Assembly: GCA_903922535.1 (NCBI GenBank) | Contig: CAIXUF010001249.1 | Coordinates: 1 to 5,946 of the forward strand | DNA length: 5,946 nucleotides | Source: Candidatus Hydrogenedentota bacterium | Lineage (GTDB): Bacteria > Hydrogenedentota > Hydrogenedentia > Hydrogenedentiales > CAITNO01 | Reading direction: 5' to 3' | In this document: positions 1-5,379 of the stretch, one piece after another | Layout of the letters: the number at the start of each line of letters is the position of its first letter | How positions within the stretch are numbered: position 1 is the stretch's first letter | Translations under genes and position numbers: made by a program | Notes under the pieces: model-generated | Told to the model about the DNA's origin: nothing | The model's input: only the letters and a program-made list of their open reading frames with translations | Databases searched by the model: none

Positions 1-1793
1 GTTTCGAGTCCGTCAAGCATCCCGACCTGCTGCCCGCCGGGCTCGAACCGGTGATCCGGGTCGATGTGGACAGTGCCGCCCGCACGCTCAGCGTGTCCGA
101 CGACGGAATTGGCATGTCGCGCGAGGAGGTGGGCGACCTCATTGGCACCATCGCCAAGTCGGGCACGCAGGAATTCCTGAAGCGCGTGCGCGAGTCAAAG
201 GACGCCGCCGCGCCGGCCGAGTTGATTGGCCAGTTCGGCGTGGGTTTCTACTCCTCGTTCATGGTCGCCGACAGCGTCACGCTGCTCACGCGCCGCGCCG
301 ACGAAATCGCCGCGACCCGCTGGGAATCGTCGGGCGACGGGTTTTACACGCTCGATGACGCCCAGCGCGACACGCCCGGCACGACGGTCACGCTGCACCT
401 CAAGCCCGCCGACCAGGAAGACGGCATGAAGGACTACGCCGACGAGAGCGTGGTGCGCCACATTGTCCGCCAGTACTCCGATTTCGTCGCCTATCCGATC
501 CAGATGGAGGTGGAGGAAACAGAGAAGGTGGACGACAAGGAGACCAAGGTCCGCCGCACCGAGACGCTCAACTCGATGAAGGCCATTTGGCTGCGCGACA
601 AGGCCGATGTCACCGGGGAGGAATACCACGAGTTCTACCGCCATGTCTCGCACGACTGGACCGATCCCCTGCTGCGCGTCCAGGCGCGCATCGAGGGCAC
701 GCTCGAATACCGCCTGCTGCTCTATGTGCCGGCCAAGGCACCGTGGGACCTGTTCATGCGCCATCCCGAGACGCACCATGGCGTGCGTCTCTACGTCAAG
801 CGCATCTTCATTATGGACGACTGTGACGAGTTGCTGCCCGAATACCTGCGCTTTGTCCGCGGCGTGGTCGATTCGGAGGATCTGCCGCTCAACATTTCCC
901 GCGAAATCCTCCAGCAGAACCGCCAGGTGCAGCGCATGTCGCGCGGCATCGTCGGCAAGGTGCTCGACGCGCTCAAGGATTTGGCCGAAAAGGACGCCGA
1001 CAAGTACAAGAGCTTCTGGGCCGAGTTTGGCCGCGTGCTGAAGGAGGGACTCATCGCCGACACCGACCACCGCGACGACCTGCTGTCGCTGCTGCGCATC
1101 GTCACCACCGTCTCCAACGGCGAGAGGGTGTCGCTCAATGACTACATCGCGCGCATGAAGCCCGGCCAGGAACAGATTTACTTCCTGTGCGGCGAGTCGC
1201 GCGCGCGGCTGGAACGCTCGCCCCATCTGGAAGCGTTCCGCGACAAGGGTTATGAGGTGCTGCTGCTCGACGACCCGGTCGATGAGGTATGGACCTCGGC
1301 CGTGTTCGAATATCAGGGCAAGAAACTCCAGTCGGCAGCCAAGGGGCTGGTTGACCTTCCGGCCGACGACGAAGCCCACAAGGAGGCTGAAGAGGCGCGG
1401 AAAGAGCAGGAAAAGGCCCACGCCTCGCTGCTTGGCAAGCTGGGCGAGCACCTGACCGGCTCCGTGAAGGAAGTGCGCTTCTCGACCCGGCTCACCGAAT
1501 CGCCCGCCTGCCTCGTCACCGACGCCGGCGATGTCTCGCCGCAACTGGAAAAGATGTTTCGCGCCATGGGCCAGGAACTGCCCGAGACCAAGCGCATCCT
1601 CGAACTCAACCCCGGCCATCCGCTGCTCGACGCGCTTCAGCGCGTCTATGACGCCGACCCTGAGGCGCCCGCGCTGGCCGATTACGCCAAGCTGCTCCAC
1701 GGCCAGGCGCTGCTTGCCGAAGGCGGGCAGCTCGCCGACCCGGCGGAATTTGCCCGGCTCGTTGCCAACCTCATGGTGAAAGCCGCCGGCTGA
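1..1793 (+). CDS. htpG: Molecular chaperone HtpG (Hsp90 family), 5'-truncated
   Basis: ATP-dependent cytosolic chaperone that remodels and folds client proteins as a clamp-like dimer. The reading frame is open from base 3, giving 596 residues before the TGA. By comparison with E. coli HtpG (624 aa), about 47 N-terminal residues are missing, including the first nucleotide-binding helix (ELISNASDA). Visible GHKL ATPase motifs, numbered from base 3, are DDGIGM (33-38), TIAKSGT (49-55) and the glycine-rich lid motif IGQFGVGFY (75-83). The middle domain contains RGVVDSEDLPLNISREIL; its LPLNISREIL part is residues 294-303, and R300 corresponds to the arginine that contacts the ATP gamma-phosphate. 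The C-terminal dimerisation domain occupies roughly the last 120 residues. There is no frameshift or internal stop, so truncation is by the window edge only. A GTG at 51 is internal to the fold and is not the start. A nucleotidase gene follows 20 bases downstream. Family assignment is essentially certain. Confidence 0.97.
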   Translation, partial: FESVKHPDLLPAGLEPVIRVDVDSAARTLSVSDDGIGMSREEVGDLIGTIAKSGTQEFLKRVRESKDAAAPAELIGQFGVGFYSSFMVADSVTLLTRRADEIAATRWESSGDGFYTLDDAQRDTPGTTVTLHLKPADQEDGMKDYADESVVRHIVRQYSDFVAYPIQMEVEETEKVDDKETKVRRTETLNSMKAIWLRDKADVTGEEYHEFYRHVSHDWTDPLLRVQARIEGTLEYRLLLYVPAKAPWDLFMRHPETHHGVRLYVKRIFIMDDCDELLPEYLRFVRGVVDSEDLPLNISREILQQNRQVQRMSRGIVGKVLDALKDLAEKDADKYKSFWAEFGRVLKEGLIADTDHRDDLLSLLRIVTTVSNGERVSLNDYIARMKPGQEQIYFLCGESRARLERSPHLEAFRDKGYEVLLLDDPVDEVWTSAVFEYQGKKLQSAAKGLVDLPADDEAHKEAEEARKEQEKAHASLLGKLGEHLTGSVKEVRFSTRLTESPACLVTDAGDVSPQLEKMFRAMGQELPETKRILELNPGHPLLDALQRVYDADPEAPALADYAKLLHGQALLAEGGQLADPAEFARLVANLMVKAAG

Positions 1794-1799
1794 ACCGGC

Positions 1800-1805
1800 A
1801 GGAAG
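1800..1805 (+). promoter_or_regulatory. Ribosome binding site for the bisphosphate nucleotidase gene
   Basis: AGGAAG lies 8 bases before the ATG at 1814 and only 2 bases before an in-frame TTG at 1808. This spacing favours ATG 1814 as the start. The site begins 7 bases after the htpG stop, consistent with co-transcription. Confidence 0.6.
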
Positions 1806-1813
1806 ATTTGTCC

Positions 1814-2806
1814 ATGCTCGACCTGACTGAATCCAAGACGGCCCTGCTCCTGTCGGTGCTGCGCGATGCGGCGGCACTGGGCCGCGCCGTGCGCGCCGAA
1901 ACAAAGCCTGCGGGCCTCACCAAGGAAGACCTGTCCCCCGTGACCGTGGCGGATTTTGCCATTCAGGCACTGGCGGGGCGGCGGCTGCGCGCCGCTTTTC
2001 CCGACATTCCCCTGGTCGCCGAGGAAGACAGCGCCGCGCTGCGCGCGGCCGGCAGCGCGGCGGTGCTGGAGGCGGTGACTTGGCATGTGTCGCGCTATGA
2101 ACAGGACGCCACACCGCAAGCGGTGTGCGACTGGATTGACCTGGGCGGGGCGGAGCCGGGCGACTGTTTTTGGACACTGGACCCCATCGACGGCACCAAG
2201 GGCTTCCTGCGCGGGGGACAGTACGTCGTGGCGCTGGCGCTCATGGAGCACGGCAGGTCGGTGCTGGGCGGCCTGGCCTGTCCCGGCCTCAACCCCGACG
2301 GCACACCCGGCTTGGGCATGATTGCCCTCGCCCGGCGCGGTGAGGGCGCATGGAGCGCGCCGATGGACGATCCCGGCGCGGCGTGGCGGCGGCTGTGCGT
2401 GTCCCCCTGCGCCGACCCGGTGCGGGCGCGGATGATGCGCTCCTTCGAGGCGGGCCACACCAATACGGGCCAAACCGACGCAATCGCCTGGGCGATGGGG
2501 ATGAACACCGAGCCGGTGCCCATGGACAGCCAGGCAAAATACGCGGCCCTGGCCGCAGGCCGCGCCGAAATGCAGATTCGCCTGCTGTCACCGTCGCGGC
2601 CGGACTACAAGGAAAAAATCTGGGACCATGCGGCGGGCACGCTTGTGCTGGAAGAGGCCGGTGGCCGCGTCACCGACCTGCACGGTGCCCCGCTCGACTT
2701 CACGCAGGGCCGCTCGTTGACTGTGAACACGGGGCTGCTGGCAACCAACGGCGCGATCCACGACGCCGCACTGGCCGCCGTGCGCCGTGTGCTGGAAAAC
2801 GGCTAG
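1814..2806 (+). CDS. 3'(2'),5'-bisphosphate nucleotidase, HAL2-like (inositol monophosphatase superfamily)
   Basis: Predicted Mg2+-dependent, lithium-sensitive-type phosphatase. It converts 3'-phosphoadenosine 5'-phosphate (PAP), and often PAPS, to AMP (or APS) plus phosphate, clearing the by-product of sulfate assimilation and of phosphopantetheinyl transfer. The start is ATG 1814, chosen for its Shine-Dalgarno spacing; a TTG two codons upstream is possible. The product has 330 residues, close to eukaryote-like HAL2/SAL1 enzymes and longer than E. coli CysQ (about 246). Motifs: KEDLSPVTVADFA near residues 37-49; AEED (69-72), giving acidic metal ligands; DPIDGTKGF (123-131), the superfamily metal/substrate motif; and IWDHAAG (269-275), carrying the third metal aspartate, followed by LEEAGG. 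All catalytic elements look intact. It sits 20 bases after htpG, so probably shares its transcript. Substrate preference (PAP versus inositol phosphates or fructose bisphosphate) rests on the GGQY-VALAL and SPVTVADF context typical of HAL2 proteins. Confidence 0.9.
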   Translation: MLDLTESKTALLLSVLRDAAALGRAVRAETKPAGLTKEDLSPVTVADFAIQALAGRRLRAAFPDIPLVAEEDSAALRAAGSAAVLEAVTWHVSRYEQDATPQAVCDWIDLGGAEPGDCFWTLDPIDGTKGFLRGGQYVVALALMEHGRSVLGGLACPGLNPDGTPGLGMIALARRGEGAWSAPMDDPGAAWRRLCVSPCADPVRARMMRSFEAGHTNTGQTDAIAWAMGMNTEPVPMDSQAKYAALAAGRAEMQIRLLSPSRPDYKEKIWDHAAGTLVLEEAGGRVTDLHGAPLDFTQGRSLTVNTGLLATNGAIHDAALAAVRRVLENG

Positions 2807-2817
2807 TCGGACCAGCC
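2801..2817 (+). terminator. Weak hairpin at the end of the nucleotidase gene
   Basis: GGCT (2801-2804) and AGCC (2814-2817) can pair, with an inner GT/AC after one mismatch. The hairpin overlaps the TAG stop. It is short and has only TTCC after it, so it is at best a poor intrinsic terminator. Confidence 0.15.
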
Positions 2818-2823
2818 TTCCAC

Positions 2824-2853
2824 TTGCCGCGTCCGCCGGGGTTGCGGTACCAT
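2824..2853 (+). promoter_or_regulatory. Possible sigma70 promoter for the membrane protein pair
   Basis: TTGCCG (2824-2829) and TACCAT (2848-2853) are separated by 18 bases. Each matches its consensus at about four of six positions. It would start transcription near 2860, roughly 35 bases before the ATG at 2895. The match is weak, but it is the only candidate in the 88-base gap. Confidence 0.3.
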
Positions 2854-2894
2854 CATGGCGAGGCCAGTTTAAACACAGGACAGGAAAGACAGTC

Positions 2895-3500
2895 ATGGCG
2901 GAGGAACAGCAGCAGGACACCCAAAAAGCGCGGCGGATGCTGGAGACGCAGGCCGAACGCGAGTCGCTCAGCTTCCAGTCGCTGGTGCAGGAGTATGGCG
3001 ACTTCACCACCCCGCCGCCGTCCCAACCTTCGGGCAATTCCGACGACCTTGGCTTGCTGTTCGACGCGACGGCGGACGTCACCGCAAACAACTCTGTGGC
3101 GGACGGCCCGCTGCTGGACCGCGATTCGCTGATGATGGGCGGAACCGTCATGGGCGACGTGCTGCCCGAGGCGACGCGCAAGAAGTTCGAGGCGGACATG
3201 CGCGTTTTGGGCGCGAGCGGCGGCAAGAAAACGCCCATCTGGCTGCAGGCATTCTTCATCGGCGGGCTGTCGCTCCTGCTGCTCCTGCCCATCGTTGGCG
3301 GCTCCGGATTCGTCATGTTCCAGCCCCTGTATTCCTATGTGGTCATCTTTCTGGCCGCCGTCACGGCATTTTGGGCAATCTACGGCATGATTCATGAGGA
3401 GGAACCCCGGGAGCGGTGGCTGTGTCTCATTGGGCTGGGAATGGCCCTGGCCGTGATCGTGGTTGCATGGCTGACGCGCGCGCCGCCGGCCCAATTCTGA
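2895..3500 (+). CDS. Unrecognised three-helix membrane protein
   Basis: I do not recognise the family. The ATG at 2895 is chosen because AGGAAAG (2882-2888) sits just upstream. The frame is open further back to 2787, but that would overlap the preceding gene and encode low-quality sequence. The product has 201 residues. Residues 1-112 are hydrophilic and polar: a Gln/Glu-rich start, a likely helical segment at 10-35 (KARRMLETQAERESLSFQSL) and a Pro/Ser-rich stretch near 39-48. Three strongly hydrophobic segments follow at about 115-141, 146-166 and 175-193, with a charged link HEEEPRERW between the last two. There is no signal peptide, lipobox or catalytic motif. The architecture is a cytosolic N-terminal domain on a small helical bundle. 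A 32-codon single-helix gene follows 13 bases later, suggesting translational coupling and perhaps a complex. Function is unknown. Confidence 0.8.
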   Translation: MAEEQQQDTQKARRMLETQAERESLSFQSLVQEYGDFTTPPPSQPSGNSDDLGLLFDATADVTANNSVADGPLLDRDSLMMGGTVMGDVLPEATRKKFEADMRVLGASGGKKTPIWLQAFFIGGLSLLLLLPIVGGSGFVMFQPLYSYVVIFLAAVTAFWAIYGMIHEEEPRERWLCLIGLGMALAVIVVAWLTRAPPAQF

Positions 3501-3503
3501 GGG
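3499..3503 (+). promoter_or_regulatory. Ribosome binding site of the 32-codon microprotein gene
   Basis: GAGGG overlaps the TGA stop (3498-3500) of the upstream membrane protein gene and lies 10 bases before the ATG at 3514. The overlap is typical of translationally coupled genes and is the main support for reading the microprotein as real. Confidence 0.55.
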
Positions 3504-3513
3504 AAAACCGAAA

Positions 3514-3612
3514 ATGAGCGAAGTGCTTGCCTTCATCGTTCTTCACAAATGGCTGCTGGTGGGGCTTTCCCCCTTCGTGATTGCAATTATCGTGGCCAAG
3601 ATTCGTTCGTAG
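3514..3612 (+). CDS. Single-helix membrane microprotein, 32 aa
   Basis: A short frame, ATG 3514 to TAG 3610-3612, encodes 32 residues: an MSEV start, a hydrophobic stretch from about residue 4 to 28 broken by HKW at 11-13 and SP at 19-20, and a basic end KIRS. The composition fits one transmembrane helix with the C-terminus inside by the positive-inside rule. Support comes from the GAGGG ribosome site that overlaps the preceding stop, the 13-base spacing, and the match in topology to a membrane-protein operon. No family is recognised. It may be a small subunit or regulator of the three-helix protein upstream. At this length a chance frame cannot be excluded; conservation would decide. Confidence 0.6.
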   Translation: MSEVLAFIVLHKWLLVGLSPFVIAIIVAKIRS

Positions 3613-3642
3613 AATCGGCGGCGCGAAGTCATCCGCAGCCCG

Positions 3643-3675
3643 CACCCCGTCGTTCCCCTCTGACGGTCCGGGGTG
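3643..3675 (+). terminator. Inverted repeat after the microprotein gene
   Basis: CACCCCG (3643-3649) is the exact complement of CGGGGTG (3669-3675), with a 19-base loop. An overlapping alternative pairs CCGTC (3647-3651) with GACGG (3662-3666). It lies 30 bases past the microprotein stop, so it may end or attenuate that transcript. There is no T-run, so intrinsic termination would be weak. Confidence 0.3.
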
Positions 3676-3731
3676 AAATAATGTGTCCTGCGCGGTGTTT
3701 ATACTTCAGGGAATGTCCCAAAACCTGAACC

Positions 3732-3745
3732 GTTTGACGTAAAAC
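3732..3745. promoter_or_regulatory. 14-base near-palindrome upstream of the first ACP promoter
   Basis: GTTTGACGTAAAAC reads the same on both strands except for one mismatched symmetric pair, centred on ACGT. It ends 3 bases before the proposed -35 at 3749, a usual place for a regulator site. No regulator is identified. It lies in an A/T-richer island inside GC-rich DNA. Confidence 0.35.
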
Positions 3746-3748
3746 AAT

Positions 3749-3778
3749 TTGGCATCCGACGCGACGCTGTGGCATAAT
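3749..3778 (+). promoter_or_regulatory. Sigma70-type promoter of the first ACP gene
   Basis: TTGGCA (3749-3754) and CATAAT (3773-3778) are separated by 18 bases, and each matches its consensus at five of six positions. The predicted start is near 3785, giving a leader of about 65 bases. A further TATACT at 3700-3705 lacks a good -35 partner. Confidence 0.6.
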
Positions 3779-3850
3779 GGCGCATCAACCACGGTCATAC
3801 GCCTCCAGAGCGGGGCAACAGGCCCGTGCAAATGAAGGAAACCAGGCTGA

Positions 3851-4090
3851 ATGGAAAACGAAGAGAAGGTCGCCCAGCGCGTTCGGGAAATCATTGCCGA
3901 ACGGCTCAACCGTAAAGTGGAAGACATGACCGACGAGGTGCGCATTGAGGAGGACCTCGGCGCCGACTCCCTTGACAAGGGCGAGATTATCATGACCCTT
4001 GAGGAAGAGTTCGGCATGGACATCGACGACGAGGCCAACGAAATCAAGACCGTTGGAGACGCCGTCAAATACATCAATTCCCGCCGCTGA
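3851..4090 (+). CDS. Acyl carrier protein, divergent paralogue (ACP 1)
   Basis: A small acidic cytosolic carrier that holds acyl intermediates on a 4'-phosphopantetheine arm attached to Ser40 of the LGADSLD motif (residues 36-42). Its 79 residues are the normal length for type II ACPs. The four-helix pattern is complete: helix I about 4-20, the loop ending at EEDLGADSL, helix II 40-54 (EIIMTLEEEF), and the TVGDAVKYI end. AAGGA (3835-3839) precedes the ATG by 11 bases. It is 49/79 identical, without gaps, to the second ACP downstream. Oddity: after the serine, E. coli AcpP has L-D-T-V-E, whereas this protein has L-D-K-G-E. Lys and Gly therefore replace residues of the helix II surface that partner enzymes read. 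It has its own promoter. It is probably a real ACP, but may serve a pathway other than, or a subset of, bulk fatty acid synthesis. Confidence 0.92.
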   Translation: MENEEKVAQRVREIIAERLNRKVEDMTDEVRIEEDLGADSLDKGEIIMTLEEEFGMDIDDEANEIKTVGDAVKYINSRR

Positions 4091-4116
4091 CACCGGCCAC
4101 GGCCCCCGGCGCGCTT

Positions 4117-4130
4117 CCCGCCGCCGCGGG
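4117..4130 (+). terminator. Short GC hairpin after ACP 1
   Basis: CCCGC (4117-4121) and GCGGG (4126-4130) form a five-pair stem with a four-base loop, 27 bases after the ACP 1 stop. No T-run follows. In such GC-rich DNA this may be chance. Confidence 0.2.
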
Positions 4131-4147
4131 TCGGAGAAGCCAGTGTT

Positions 4148-4176
4148 TTGACCTGACCGCGCCGCACGTTTATACT
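4148..4176 (+). promoter_or_regulatory. Strong sigma70-type promoter of the second ACP gene
   Basis: TTGACC (4148-4153) and TATACT (4171-4176) each match the consensus at five of six positions with the optimal 17-base spacer. This is the best promoter in the window. The predicted start is near 4183, giving a leader of about 50 bases, so ACP 2 can be transcribed independently of ACP 1. Confidence 0.75.
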
Positions 4177-4193
4177 GGCCGCGCAAACAGGGC

Positions 4194-4207
4194 TCCTCGA
4201 AAGAGGG
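4194..4207 (+). other. GAAA-tetraloop hairpin in the ACP 2 leader
   Basis: CCTC (4195-4198) pairs with GAGG (4203-4206) around a GAAA loop, with an outer T-G wobble pair. It lies between the predicted transcription start and the GGAG ribosome site (4219-4222). It could stabilise the leader; it is short and may be incidental. Confidence 0.35.
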
Positions 4208-4233
4208 ACAGCGAACACGGAGACCCAATTCCA

Positions 4234-4473
4234 ATGGCAAATGACGACGATCTGACCCGGCGCATCAAAGAGATCATCGCCGACCGGCTCAACCGCAACA
4301 TGGAAGAGCTGGGGGATGACGCCCGGATCATGGAGGATCTGGGGGCGGATTCCCTGGACACCACTGAAATCATCATGGCCCTTGAGGAAGAGTTTAATCT
4401 CGAAATCGACGACGAGGCCAACAATATCCAGACCGTCGGCGACGCTGTCAATTACATCAAGTCAAAGGTCTGA
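4234..4473 (+). CDS. acpP: Acyl carrier protein (ACP 2)
   Basis: A 79-residue acidic carrier for acyl chains in type II fatty acid synthesis. The phosphopantetheine serine is Ser40 (TCC at 4351) in LGADSLD. Helix II reads TTEIIMALEEEF, closer to the E. coli pattern (TVELVMALEEEF) than ACP 1 is, with the Met and the acidic face kept and Val replaced by Thr. The C-terminal TVGDAVNYIKSK is standard. GGAG (4219-4222) lies 11 bases before the ATG. The gene has a near-consensus promoter and a short hairpin leader. It follows ACP 1 by 143 bases and precedes rnc by 121 bases. In many bacteria fabF sits between acpP and rnc, but not here. Of the two, this is the better candidate for the housekeeping ACP; that is inference from helix II and promoter strength. 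Confidence 0.94.
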   Translation: MANDDDLTRRIKEIIADRLNRNMEELGDDARIMEDLGADSLDTTEIIMALEEEFNLEIDDEANNIQTVGDAVNYIKSKV

Positions 4474-4505
4474 GAAAACAGACGGCGAACGGCCTCCAAG
4501 AACGG

Positions 4506-4574
4506 GGGACAGCCACCCCAGGCTGTCAGTGTGCGGCAAATGCCCAAAGGATGACAGGCGAGGGCGCCTGTCCC
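4506..4574 (+). repeat. Alternating inverted-repeat array in the rnc leader
   Basis: Two tight hairpins fill the spacer. In the first, GACAGCC (4508-4514) pairs perfectly with GGCTGTC (4521-4527) over a six-base loop. In the second, GACAGGCG (4553-4560) pairs perfectly with CGCCTGTC (4565-4572) over a four-base loop. All four arms share the GACAG/CTGTC core, so they can also pair alternatively: GGGACAG (4506-4512) with CTGTCCC (4568-4574), enclosing CTGTC with GACAG. No T-run follows either hairpin, so intrinsic termination is unlikely. It could be an RNase III processing/autoregulation site for rnc, or a copy of a dispersed palindromic repeat. Confidence 0.7.
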
Positions 4575-4594
4575 AAACAACATGTTCAGGTGTC

Positions 4595-5338
4595 ATGGAC
4601 AATACTGCGGGTCCAAGTCACGACGTCACGGATGAACAGCGGGAGGACTCCCTGCGAGCCCTTGCCGCGCGGCTGGGCGTGGACATCCGCGAACCCCTTT
4701 GGTATGACCGCGCCCTCACCCACGCCTCGCGCGTTGCCGAAGACGGCGGCGACGGCGGCGACTACGAGTCCCTCGAATTCCTGGGTGACGCCGTCCTGGG
4801 GCTGGCCGTCGCCCACTACCTCTTCGCCAACGTGCCCGACCGCACCCCCGGCGAATACAGCCGCATGCGGGCCGCCATGGTCAACCGCCAGAGCGTCGCC
4901 CACGTGGCCAACACATTGGGTGTCGCCCCCCTGATCCGCCTGGGCCGCGGCGAGGAGGCTTCCGGCGGCCGTCGGCGCACCGCGCTGGTTTCCGACTGCC
5001 TCGAAGCCCTCATCGGCGCCATCTACCTCGACAGCGGATGGGACACGGCGGAGCAATTCGTGGCCCGTGTCTTCCACGACGAGTTCCTCAAGGCCCGCCA
5101 GACCGACACCGTCTGGGATTACAAGTCCCGCCTGCAAAACCACTGCCAGGCCGAGCACATCGGCCTGCCCCGCTTCGAGGTCATCCGCTCCGAAGGCCCG
5201 GACCACCTCAAGGAATTTGAGGTCGAGGTCAGCCTGCGCGGCGAACCCACCGGACGCGGCAAAGGCCGGTCCAAGAAAGAAGCCGAGCAAAACGCCGCCC
5301 GCGAGGCGCTCGAACGCGAGGGGATTGTGCTGCGCTAA
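4595..5338 (+). CDS. rnc: Ribonuclease III
   Basis: Double-strand-specific endoribonuclease that processes rRNA precursors and structured mRNAs, acting as a Mg2+-dependent homodimer in the cytosol. It has 247 residues from ATG 4595; the frame runs further upstream, but that part overlaps ACP 2 and the hairpin spacer. The catalytic domain covers about residues 15-165. The signature YESLEFLGDAVL (57-68) holds E58, E61 and D65. SDCLEALIGAIYLDS (133-147) holds D134 and E137, completing the metal-binding set. The double-stranded RNA-binding domain covers about 175-244 (from DYKSRLQ, ending KKEAEQNAAREALE). Ser59 replaces the usual Arg/Lys/Gln/Thr of the family signature, a mild deviation. A GACGGCGGC duplication (4742-4759) gives a DGGDGGD loop just before the active-site helix. 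There is no well-placed Shine-Dalgarno site: AGGTG ends only 2 bases before the ATG, so initiation may be weak or structure-controlled. Confidence 0.96.
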   Translation: MDNTAGPSHDVTDEQREDSLRALAARLGVDIREPLWYDRALTHASRVAEDGGDGGDYESLEFLGDAVLGLAVAHYLFANVPDRTPGEYSRMRAAMVNRQSVAHVANTLGVAPLIRLGRGEEASGGRRRTALVSDCLEALIGAIYLDSGWDTAEQFVARVFHDEFLKARQTDTVWDYKSRLQNHCQAEHIGLPRFEVIRSEGPDHLKEFEVEVSLRGEPTGRGKGRSKKEAEQNAAREALEREGIVLR

Positions 5339-5379
5339 ACGCCTCCACGGCGACTCGGACAGCCCCGGTTGTTCGCGGG

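Noticed and set aside
195..1904. Very long open frame on the minus strand opposite htpG
   Set aside because: GC-rich codon bias keeps the antisense frame open; its translation is low-complexity and Arg/Val/Gln/Ala-rich with no motif, while the + strand is unmistakably Hsp90.
1682..2473. Minus-strand open frame opposite the nucleotidase gene
   Set aside because: It overlaps a gene with a complete catalytic motif set, shows no recognisable domain and has no convincing start region.
2787..2894. Upstream extension of the three-helix membrane protein
   Set aside because: The frame is open but would overlap the nucleotidase end and has no ribosome site; ATG 2895 has a well-spaced one.
3700..3705. 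TATACT as an additional promoter -10
   Set aside because: No acceptable -35 exists 16-18 bases upstream; the site at 3749-3778 is better.
4316..4594. Upstream extension of RNase III through ACP 2
   Set aside because: The extra 93 residues would be read out of frame from an ACP gene and the hairpin spacer, with no resemblance to RNase III.
4742..4762. GACGGCGGC tandem duplication inside rnc
   Set aside because: It encodes a Gly/Asp loop before the catalytic helix, a region that varies in length across the family; likely a minor slippage event without functional meaning.
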